Below are positions 1 through 5,673 of a DNA stretch of 7,353 bases, piece by piece. A program made the position numbers and the translations under genes. This DNA is from Gammaproteobacteria bacterium. Its GTDB lineage: Bacteria > Pseudomonadota > Gammaproteobacteria > GCA-001735895. The notes beneath the pieces are model-generated. The model did no database searches. It saw only the letters and a program-made list of their open reading frames with translations, and had not been told where the DNA came from. Each line of letters starts with the position of its first letter. The first letter of the stretch is position 1. The stretch covers positions 1-7,353 of the forward strand of contig JAASSH010000094.1 in assembly GCA_021767985.1 (NCBI GenBank), given 5' to 3'.

Positions 1-33
1 TATCGCAGCTGATACCCGTCTCAAATTAATTGA

Positions 34-106
34 AGTCATTCCCGCGTAAGCGGAAATCCCGTATCGAAGTAGTGCTAAAAACTTCCCTGCTTGCGCGGAG
101 ATGACT
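34..106. repeat. Degenerate REP/BIME-like inverted repeat
   Basis: Two arms about 26 bases long begin with AGTCAT at 34 and end with its complement ATGACT at 106. Comparing the left arm with the reverse complement of the right arm, 16 of the first 20 positions match. Each arm can also fold alone: the left contains CCGC-gtaa-GCGG (about 42-53) and the right a weaker CCTGC...GCGCGG. The arms resemble the widespread family of intergenic repeats with a CATTCCCGCG...AAGCGG core, seen as paired REP/BIME or small MITE-like elements in proteobacteria. It lies 7 bases past the stop of the minus-strand methyltransferase gene, so in the RNA it could stabilise the 3' end or help terminate transcription. 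There is no clear U-tract, so terminator function is only a guess. Confidence 0.6.
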
Positions 107-113
107 GGCGCGA

Positions 114-1136
114 TCAGCGCCGTCGGCGCCGGCGTGAGCTGCCGCGGGTTTTCACTTCATGCTGGCCACTGGCCTGGTCGGCGGCACCGTCGCTGACCGC
201 GCCCAGTTCGCGCACGACGTCTTCGATGCTCGGTGCCGGGCCTGGCGCGGTCGTATCGAGCGCATGGCGCATGGCGGCGACGTGTTCGGCCGAGGTGCCG
301 CAGCAGCCGCCGACGATACGCGCCCCGGCGTCGCGCGCCATGACGGCATAGCGCGCCATGATCTCGGGCGTGCCGTTGTAGTGAATTTCGCCGTCGATAA
401 ACTCCGGGATGCCGCAGTTCGCCTTGGCTACCAGGATCGGATCCTCGCCTTCCGACTTGCTGGCCTGCAGGTTCAGAATCGTTGCCACGACCTCGGAAGC
501 ACCGATGCCGCAGTTGGTGCCGCAGGCGTGCACGCCGAGGCGTTGATGCAAGCCCATCAGGTCGGCCGCGCCGACACCCATCATGGTGCGGCCGTTGGTA
601 TCGAAACTCATCGTGAACACGATCGGCAAGCTGGTTTGCTGCGCGCCCCGGACCGCCAGTTCGACCTCTTCCCGCGACGACATGGTTTCGATCCAGATGA
701 CGTCGGCGCCGCCCTGTTCCAGCGCCAGCGCCTGCTCCGCAAAAGCCGCCACCGCGGCATCCGGTTCGAGCGTGCCGAGTGGCGCCAGGATTTCACCGGT
801 GGGGCCGATCGAACCCGCCACGATAATATCCCGCTCGCTGTTATCGACTACCTGGCGCAGTATTGCCGCCGCGGCGACGTTCAGTTCGGTGACGCGATCC
901 TGCGCGTGGTGCAATTGCAGGCGGTAGCGGGTGCCGCCGAAACTATTGGTCAGAATCAGGTCGGAACCGGCATCGACGAAGGCCTGGTAGTGTGTGCCGA
1001 CACGGTCGGGATAATCGGCGTTCCACAGCTCGGGCGCATCGCCGCTTTGCAGGCCCATGCCAAAGAAAGTGGTGCCGGTGGCGCCATCCGCCAGCAGGGT
1101 CGATTTTTCGCCGAGCAGTTTTTCAAAGGCATTCAA
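114..1136 (-). CDS. Homocysteine S-methyltransferase, betaine-type (BHMT/BmtB-like)
   Basis: This 340-residue cytosolic enzyme belongs to the Pfam S-methyl_trans family, which transfers a methyl group (from betaine, S-methylmethionine or similar) to homocysteine to make methionine. Visible landmarks are DGATGT at 17-22 in the first strand of the barrel, GPTGE at 111-115, the zinc cysteine in GTNCG (Cys209) and the paired zinc cysteines in GGCCGT (Cys278, Cys279). All three zinc ligands are therefore present. The N-terminal region (MGLQSGDAPELWN) resembles proteins annotated as betaine-homocysteine methyltransferase in marine alphaproteobacteria; the methyl donor itself cannot be read from the sequence. 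The start is TTG: an in-frame TGA lies four codons upstream and no ATG or GTG lies between. TTG overlaps the ispB stop as TTGA, implying translational coupling. The C-terminus is unusual, ending SSRRRRRR (residues 333-340). Confidence 0.88.
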   Translation of the reverse strand: MNAFEKLLGEKSTLLADGATGTTFFGMGLQSGDAPELWNADYPDRVGTHYQAFVDAGSDLILTNSFGGTRYRLQLHHAQDRVTELNVAAAAILRQVVDNSERDIIVAGSIGPTGEILAPLGTLEPDAAVAAFAEQALALEQGGADVIWIETMSSREEVELAVRGAQQTSLPIVFTMSFDTNGRTMMGVGAADLMGLHQRLGVHACGTNCGIGASEVVATILNLQASKSEGEDPILVAKANCGIPEFIDGEIHYNGTPEIMARYAVMARDAGARIVGGCCGTSAEHVAAMRHALDTTAPGPAPSIEDVVRELGAVSDGAADQASGQHEVKTRGSSRRRRRR

Positions 1137-2134
1137 TAGCGTCTTTCAACCGCGTAGTCAGCCAGGAACAGCAACGCCTGCTTGTGATCGCCATCGTTTA
1201 TCCCGGCAATACTCTGTTTTGCCAGCGCGGCCTCCGAGTGCGCCTTGTCGATGGTGTACTGCAGCGCGCCGGTCTCGACGATTGCACGGTTGATCTCGTC
1301 GAAATTTTCAGCCTTGCCGGATTCGATGGCTGTGCGAATCAGGCTCCGCTGCGCGTCGCTGCCGGTTGCCATCGCGCGGATCAGGGGCAGCGTCGGCTTG
1401 CCTTCGGCGAGATCGTCACCGACATTCTTGCCGAGCGTGTCGCTGTCGGCGGAGTAGTCGAGCGCGTCGTCGATCAGCTGAAACGCGACCCCGAGATGCC
1501 GGCCGTAATCCCGCAGCGCGTTTTCGGTGGCGTCACCCGCTTCGCCCAGCAGCGCACCGATGCGCGCCGCGGCTTCGAACAGGCATGCCGTCTTGGCGTA
1601 AATCACTTCATCGTAGAGCGTTTCGCTGGTATCGGGATCGCGGATGTTGAGCAACTGCAGAACCTCGCCCTGGGCGATCGTATTGGTGGTGTTGGCGAGC
1701 AGGTCCATGATTGCCATGGATTGCGCGCGCACCATCATCTGGAAAGCTCTAGAATAAAGATAATTGCCAACCAGCACCGCGGCCTCGTTTCCCCAGATGG
1801 TGCTCGCGGTTTGCTGACCGCGTCGCATGTCGGAGTCATCGACGACATCGTCGTGCAGCAGCGTTGCGGTATGGATGAACTCGACCACTGCGGCGAGCAG
1901 GGCATCGGATTCGCCCTGGTAGCGGCAGGCACGTGCGGCAAGTACTACCAGCATCGGGCGCAGGCGCTTGCCGCCACTGAGAATAATATGCTGGCTGAGC
2001 TGGTTGATCAGCACTACCTCGGAGGCGAGGTTGTCGGTGATCACCTGGTTCACCCGCAGCATATCGCTATCGGTCAGGCGCTTGAGGTCTTCCAGGTTAA
2101 AGGAACGGTTCGAGGTTACGGCTGCTTCGGACAT
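1133..2134 (-). CDS. ispB: Octaprenyl diphosphate synthase (trans-polyprenyl synthase)
   Basis: This 333-residue protein is a long-chain trans-prenyltransferase that extends farnesyl diphosphate with isopentenyl diphosphate to make the quinone side chain. Motifs appear in the canonical order: GGKRLRP (54-60) for substrate binding, the first aspartate-rich motif DDVVD (95-99) followed by RRG, the second motif DDALD (222-226), and the GKNVGDDLAEGK stretch (235-246). Length matches E. coli IspB (about 323 residues). Small residues rather than bulky aromatics appear to precede the first motif (HTATLLHDD), as expected for long-chain products; the exact chain length is inferred. The ATG at 2134 has no strong Shine-Dalgarno sequence, but the protein starts as the family does. 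It lies 56 bases downstream of sat on the same strand, and its stop overlaps the start of the methyltransferase gene by four bases. Confidence 0.93.
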   Translation of the reverse strand: MSEAAVTSNRSFNLEDLKRLTDSDMLRVNQVITDNLASEVVLINQLSQHIILSGGKRLRPMLVVLAARACRYQGESDALLAAVVEFIHTATLLHDDVVDDSDMRRGQQTASTIWGNEAAVLVGNYLYSRAFQMMVRAQSMAIMDLLANTTNTIAQGEVLQLLNIRDPDTSETLYDEVIYAKTACLFEAAARIGALLGEAGDATENALRDYGRHLGVAFQLIDDALDYSADSDTLGKNVGDDLAEGKPTLPLIRAMATGSDAQRSLIRTAIESGKAENFDEINRAIVETGALQYTIDKAHSEAALAKQSIAGINDGDHKQALLFLADYAVERRY

Positions 2135-2190
2135 AGTGCGGAGTATCGCAAAGACACTGGCCGCGATCTAGCGTTCGAGCCGTTTTTTTA

Positions 2191-3375
2191 CTACAGGGAC
2201 TGGTAGTACTTTATCAGGATTTCAGCCACTTCCGGTCGCGAAAATTCTTTCGGCGGCGCGATGCCCTCGCTCAGCATTTCGCGCACCCTGGTGCCCGACA
2301 GCAGCACGAAGTCTTCCTTGCTGTGATCCGGCGCCTCGTTCATCATCACCACGCGATTCAGCTTGTTCGACCAGGCGGTGTGGTCGGCGCGGAAGATTTC
2401 GATTTCGAGCGCGTCTTGCGGCACCTCTTCATCGAAGATGGTTTGCGCGTCGAAGGCGCCGTAGTAGTCGCCCACCCCGGCGTGATCGCGGCCGATGATG
2501 AAGTGGCTGGCGCCCATGTTCTGCCTGAAGTAGGCGTGCAGGACCGCTTCTCTCGGGCCGGCGTAGAGCATGTCGAAACCATAGCCGGTGACGATCGCGC
2601 TGTTTTCCGGAAAGTAGAGTTTCACCATGGTGCGAATCGCGTCGTCGCGCACCTCGGCCGGGATGTCGCCGGGCTTCAGTTTACCCAGCAGCATGTGGAT
2701 GACGAGCCCGTCGCAATTCAAGCGATCCATCGCCATGTGGCACAGTTCCTCGTGGGCCAGGTGCATCGGGTTACGGGTCTGGAAGGCGACCACGCGTTTC
2801 CAGCCGCGCTGTTCTATTTCGTTTCGGATCTGTACCGCGGTGCGAAAGGTGTCCGGGAAATCGGTTTCGAAATAGCTGAAGTTCAGCACCTGTATCGGGC
2901 CGCTGATGGCATAACGGCCGTGGCCGTTGAAAGCCGCGACGCCCGGGTGTTCGTTATCGAGCGTGCGATAAACTTTCTCCGTCATCAGCGCCATCTGCTC
3001 GTCGCTGACGGTTTCGATGCGATCGACCTGCTGGATTGCGATGACCGGGCTGCCGTCGACATTCGGATCGCGCAGCGCGATGCGCGCCGCGCCTTCGATC
3101 TCCGCTACCGACTCGACCAGGTTAAGAATCGGCACCGGGAAGAAGCGTCCGTCGGTCATGTGCATGTTGTCGGCGCAACCAAGCGCATCGGCCACGTTCA
3201 TGTAACCCTGCAACGGGGTGAAGTAACCCCCGCCGAGCATCACCGCGTTGGCGGCCGCGGCCGAGCTGATTTCCACCGAGGGCAGCTGCGCGGCTTCTTC
3301 GATCAGCGTCTGGCGCTCGGCGTCGTCGTAAACGTATAGCGGGGTCAGGTGGTCTGCACCGATGGGATTGGTCAT
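2191..3375 (-). CDS. sat: Sulfate adenylyltransferase (ATP sulfurylase), homo-oligomeric type
   Basis: This 394-residue enzyme interconverts ATP plus sulfate with adenosine 5'-phosphosulfate (APS) plus pyrophosphate. It has the nucleotidyl-transferase signature QTRNPMHLAH (199-208, with Gln199, Arg201, Asn202, His205 and His208), the GRDHAG loop (295-300) and SGTRVRE near the end (360-366). Length and single-domain layout match the stand-alone Sat found in dissimilatory sulfur metabolism and some assimilators. No APS kinase domain is fused at the C-terminus, and the protein is unrelated to the CysD/CysN heterodimer. In sulfur oxidisers this type runs in reverse to make ATP from APS, but no apr, dsr, sox or cys gene lies in the window, so direction is undecided. 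The ATG at 3375 is supported by AGGGA seven bases upstream. The stop is TAG at 2191-2193. Confidence 0.95.
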   Translation of the reverse strand: MTNPIGADHLTPLYVYDDAERQTLIEEAAQLPSVEISSAAAANAVMLGGGYFTPLQGYMNVADALGCADNMHMTDGRFFPVPILNLVESVAEIEGAARIALRDPNVDGSPVIAIQQVDRIETVSDEQMALMTEKVYRTLDNEHPGVAAFNGHGRYAISGPIQVLNFSYFETDFPDTFRTAVQIRNEIEQRGWKRVVAFQTRNPMHLAHEELCHMAMDRLNCDGLVIHMLLGKLKPGDIPAEVRDDAIRTMVKLYFPENSAIVTGYGFDMLYAGPREAVLHAYFRQNMGASHFIIGRDHAGVGDYYGAFDAQTIFDEEVPQDALEIEIFRADHTAWSNKLNRVVMMNEAPDHSKEDFVLLSGTRVREMLSEGIAPPKEFSRPEVAEILIKYYQSL

Positions 3376-3381
3376 GTCGAT

Positions 3382-3386
3382 TCCCT
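3382..3386 (-). promoter_or_regulatory. Shine-Dalgarno of sat
   Basis: On the minus strand AGGGA sits seven bases before the sat ATG, an ideal spacing that fixes the start codon. It is the best ribosome binding site among the minus-strand genes here. Confidence 0.7.
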
Positions 3387-3492
3387 GGATTATTGATTGT
3401 TGTCAATGTATCCGTTGCACCCGCTATACGCAATCGAATCTCGTTGTGCCGATATAGAGAGCCTTTATTCCCCGCTACCACAACTTAATCTT

Positions 3493-3510
3493 GGGTCAGA
3501 GTAAAAATTA
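3493..3510. repeat. Possible mobile-element end relic (GGGTCAGAGTAAAAATTA)
   Basis: The 175-base gap between sat and znuA (3376-3550) has no credible gene. It is AT-richer than its surroundings, especially at 3480-3550. It contains GGGTCAGAGTAAAAATTA, which resembles a motif I recall at the borders of REP-associated (Y1-type) transposase elements and their remnants in gammaproteobacteria. No transposase fragment, target duplication or partner copy is visible here, so this is a recollection-based match to one short motif. The gap must also hold the sat promoter, which I could not place with confidence. Confidence 0.3.
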
Positions 3511-3550
3511 TTTATCGATTGGGGATATTTTTGCTTTGTGTAAGATTTGA

Positions 3551-4381
3551 TTAGCCATCGAGGTGGCAGCGTTCCAGCGCGGTGTTTAGCTGCTCGAGGC
3601 GTTGCAGGATTGCATCGATCCCGGGATTCGCCGGTTCGATGGCGATAATAACGATAACCGGGAGCCGGTAGCGGGCGGCCAGGCTCGCGGCCAGTGGTGG
3701 TGGCGCCGGGTCCAGGGTCAACAGGCAGTCGGCCGGCCGCGCGCGCAGCCAGTTCTCGATACGCTCCAGGTCCTTGAGCCCGCCCGGCGCGCCGTGGAAG
3801 TCCTGGATGGATTCGATTTCGAACCCGCCCAGGTCACTTGCGAAGTGACCCAGGAATGCGTGATCGGTTAGCAGCCTGGGTGCGTTTCCCTGCCAACGTT
3901 CGCGCATTCGTTCTCGCCAGGCCTTCACGGCTGCTGACAGTCGCCGCGCGTTTTCCAGGTAGCGCGCCTGGTTATCCGGGTCGAGCTCTGACAGTGTTGC
4001 CGCCAGGATCGAAATACTTTGCTGCAGCAGCGACGGCGAGTACCAGAAGTGTCCGTCTTCACTCTCGATGCCGAGCGCCGGCATCAGTTCCAGCTTTCGT
4101 GTTGCGGCTGGTAACGTTTGTGCGATCCGGATGAAACCCGATTCGAAATGCCGATCGATCCAGATCACCAGGTCGGCCTGCTGCAGTCGCCGCATGTGCG
4201 AGATTTTGAAGGCAAAGTGGTGGGCCGATGCCTGGTTCTCGATAACCACCTGCGGTTCCGCGATGCCTGCCATCAGCGCGCCTGTAATCTCCTGCAGCGG
4301 CGCTATCGACGTCACGACCCGCGGCGCGGCTGACGCTAATGCGGGTTGCAGAAAAAACAGCAACAGAAAGATTCGTTTCAT
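3551..4381 (-). CDS. znuA: Zinc ABC transporter periplasmic binding protein ZnuA
   Basis: This 276-residue protein binds zinc in the periplasm and delivers it to ZnuB/ZnuC. A signal peptide is clear: Met-Lys-Arg, a hydrophobic stretch (4-11), then a likely cleavage after ALASA (about residues 14-18). Cluster A-I substrate-binding landmarks follow: AHHFAFKIS (His54 as probable first zinc ligand), LQQADLVIWI (66-75), DGHFWYSP (His111 as probable second ligand) and TDHAFLGHF (172-180), which stands where the family has HDAYGYF and supplies His174 or His179 as a candidate third ligand. It is shorter than E. coli ZnuA (310 residues), mainly because the His/Asp-rich loop before the second ligand is reduced to ESED. 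It diverges from zur across a shared promoter carrying a Zur box, so zinc repression is expected. The locus supports zinc over manganese. Confidence 0.9.
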   Translation of the reverse strand: MKRIFLLLFFLQPALASAAPRVVTSIAPLQEITGALMAGIAEPQVVIENQASAHHFAFKISHMRRLQQADLVIWIDRHFESGFIRIAQTLPAATRKLELMPALGIESEDGHFWYSPSLLQQSISILAATLSELDPDNQARYLENARRLSAAVKAWRERMRERWQGNAPRLLTDHAFLGHFASDLGGFEIESIQDFHGAPGGLKDLERIENWLRARPADCLLTLDPAPPPLAASLAARYRLPVIVIIAIEPANPGIDAILQRLEQLNTALERCHLDG

Positions 4382-4419
4382 TGATTTGCTTCAGGTTATG
4401 GCGATGGGTCTGTTAACGT

Positions 4420-4425
4420 TATAAT
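4420..4425 (+). promoter_or_regulatory. Predicted -10 element for zur-znuC-znuB
   Basis: A perfect TATAAT lies inside the Zur box. Transcription would start about 7 bases downstream, at or just before the zur ATG (4434), giving a leaderless or nearly leaderless mRNA. The best -35 at usual spacing is poor (TTATGG at 4396-4401, spacing 18). Assignment rests on the -10 and on the absence of a Shine-Dalgarno sequence. Confidence 0.5.
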
Positions 4426-4428
4426 ATA
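4423..4428 (-). promoter_or_regulatory. Predicted -10 element for znuA
   Basis: On the minus strand TATATT (5 of 6 to consensus) lies inside the same Zur box, which would give a znuA leader of roughly 35 bases. I see no good -35 at 16-18 bases. The overlap with the operator means Zur binding would block RNA polymerase directly. Confidence 0.45.
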
Positions 4429-4433
4429 ACACT

Positions 4434-4931
4434 ATGTCGCCCAAAACCCAGTCCCCAGGTATCGCTTTTCGTAAGCACGACCACCGCCGTTGCCAGCGCC
4501 AGCTGCTGTCGGAGGCCACGCAACTCTGTGCCGAACGCAATCTGCGGCTGACCTCGCGCCGCCGGCAGGTGCTCGAAATCCTGCTTGCCAGCCACCAGCC
4601 GATGGGCGCCTACGATATCCTGGCCGAGTTGAATCGGAGCTCCCGGAATGAACAAATCGCGCCCCCGATCGTCTACCGCGCGCTCGAATTTCTGCTGGGG
4701 GAAGGCCTGATTCATCGTATCGAAAGTCTTAACGCTTTTATTTCCTGCGCGCACCCCGGGCATCGCTGCGGCGCGCAGTTCCTGATTTGTCGCGACTGTG
4801 ACCAGGTCGCCGAACTCGAGGTTAGTGATAATGACCTGCTGGCCGAAGCCGGTGATCTCGGATTCGCGGTCGACCACTCGGTAGTCGAGATCACGGGGGT
4901 TTGCGCGGAGTGCCAGAAGCATGTCGGATGA
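4434..4931 (+). CDS. zur: Zinc uptake regulator Zur (Fur family repressor)
   Basis: This 165-residue Fur-family protein represses zinc uptake genes when zinc-loaded. The N-terminal winged helix includes LTSRRRQVLEILL (39-51) and the recognition region PPIVYRALEFLLGEGLIHR (77-95), where Fur-family proteins have the conserved YRAL. The structural zinc site is CRDC (Cys119, Cys122) with CAEC (Cys157, Cys160). The regulatory site probably uses His94, Cys105 (same 11-residue spacing as His77/Cys88 in E. coli Zur), a His in the shorter CAHPGH loop (His107 or His110) and Glu127. This cysteine ligand, the Zur box just upstream and the following znuCB genes identify it as Zur rather than Fur. The ATG at 4434 has no Shine-Dalgarno sequence and starts 3 bases past the operator. 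Its 3' end overlaps znuC by 11 bases. Confidence 0.93.
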   Translation: MSPKTQSPGIAFRKHDHRRCQRQLLSEATQLCAERNLRLTSRRRQVLEILLASHQPMGAYDILAELNRSSRNEQIAPPIVYRALEFLLGEGLIHRIESLNAFISCAHPGHRCGAQFLICRDCDQVAELEVSDNDLLAEAGDLGFAVDHSVVEITGVCAECQKHVG

Positions 4932-5673
4932 TTTGCTGTTACGCGCCCGCGATGTCAGCTACGGGCTCGGTGGGCGCCAGATTCTGGATCGCGTCAGCTT
5001 TGAGCTCGGACCCTCGCAGATCACGACGATAATCGGTCCCAACGGCGCCGGCAAATCGACGCTGGCGAATATCGTCACCGGGCTAATCTCGAATTTCGAG
5101 GGTGAAATCGAGCGCCGGCCCGGGCTGCGCATCGGTTTCCTGCCGCAAAAAGTTTACGTCAATACGCTGATGCCGCTCACCGTGGAGCGCCTGCTGCGAC
5201 TCACCCGCAAGCCGGGCGACAGCGAGATCGATCACGCGCTGGCGCAGACCGAGGTCGGTTACCTGAAACATCGCCAGGTACGGTCGCTGTCCGAAGGCGA
5301 ACTCAAGCGGGTGCTGCTGGCGCGCACCACGCTCGGTAACCCCGACCTGATCGTGCTCGACGAACCGACCTCGGGTGTCGACGTCACCGGTGAAATCAGG
5401 ATGTACGAACTGATCGGCGAGCTGCGCTCGCAACTGCAGTGCGCGGTACTGCTGGTGTCGCACGATCTGCACCTGGTGATGTCGCAAACCGACCAGGTAC
5501 TGTGCCTGAATCAGCACCTGTGCTGCTCGGGTTTGCCCGAGTCCGTGAGTCGGCATCCCGAGTACCTGGCGCTGTTCGGACAAAAGGCGGCCGACTCGAT
5601 CGCGATTTATACCCATCATCACGATCACGTGCATGACGTTTCCGGAGAACCCGCCGGGCATCGGCATGACTGA
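4921..5673 (+). CDS. znuC: Zinc ABC transporter ATP-binding protein ZnuC
   Basis: This 250-residue cytoplasmic ATPase powers zinc import through ZnuB. It has a Walker A motif GPNGAGKST (39-47), Q-loop Gln76 (FLPQK), signature LSEGELKRVLLAR (123-135), Walker B LIVLDEPTSGVD (143-154, with Asp147 and catalytic Glu148) and the switch His181 (VSHDLH). The signature reads LSEGE where most ABC proteins have LSGGQ and E. coli ZnuC has LSGGE. The C-terminus is His-rich: 7 of the last 20 residues are His (THHHDHVHD and HRHD), a feature shared with E. coli ZnuC and thought to bind metal. The ATG lies inside the end of zur (11-base overlap), with GGAG at 4907-4910 as a ribosome binding site 10 bases upstream. 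Translation is probably coupled to zur and to znuB. Confidence 0.94.
   Translation: MSDDLLLRARDVSYGLGGRQILDRVSFELGPSQITTIIGPNGAGKSTLANIVTGLISNFEGEIERRPGLRIGFLPQKVYVNTLMPLTVERLLRLTRKPGDSEIDHALAQTEVGYLKHRQVRSLSEGELKRVLLARTTLGNPDLIVLDEPTSGVDVTGEIRMYELIGELRSQLQCAVLLVSHDLHLVMSQTDQVLCLNQHLCCSGLPESVSRHPEYLALFGQKAADSIAIYTHHHDHVHDVSGEPAGHRHD

Larger units (their letters stand above)
4418..4430. promoter_or_regulatory. Zur operator (zinc uptake regulator box)
   Basis: GTTATAATATAAC is a perfect 13-base palindrome around a central base. It matches the core of the known enterobacterial Zur consensus (GTTATANTATAAC). It lies in the 52-base gap between divergent znuA and zur, starting 37 bases from the znuA ATG and ending 3 bases before the zur ATG. 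No second copy is visible in the gap, so one Zur-bound site should control both directions. The flanking bases do not extend the palindrome. Confidence 0.9.

Noticed and set aside
159..1139. Plus-strand open frame of 326 codons opposite the methyltransferase gene
   Set aside because: It mirrors a gene with intact zinc ligands and family motifs, and its own translation shows no domain.
2171..2190. Run of seven T after a GC-rich stretch, considered as a terminator between sat and ispB
   Set aside because: The T-run lies on the plus strand, where no gene needs terminating; the stem is weak, and in the minus-strand transcript the run would be A, not U.
992..2206. Long plus-strand open frame (404 codons) across ispB and the 5' end of the methyltransferase gene
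   Set aside because: It is antisense to well-supported genes, has no recognisable motif and a low-complexity, Arg/Gly/Val-rich composition typical of shadow frames in GC-rich DNA.
2323..3339. Plus-strand open frame of 338 codons opposite sat
   Set aside because: The ATP sulfurylase on the other strand has all signature motifs; this frame is a His/Val-rich shadow.
3401..3406. Minus-strand TTGACA, a perfect -35 hexamer upstream of sat
   Set aside because: At 16-18 bases downstream there is no -10-like hexamer, only the ribosome binding site region, so I do not call a promoter there.
3392..3407. Short inverted repeat ATTGA...TCAAT upstream of sat
   Set aside because: Five-base arms are too short and too common in AT-rich DNA to claim as an operator without other copies.
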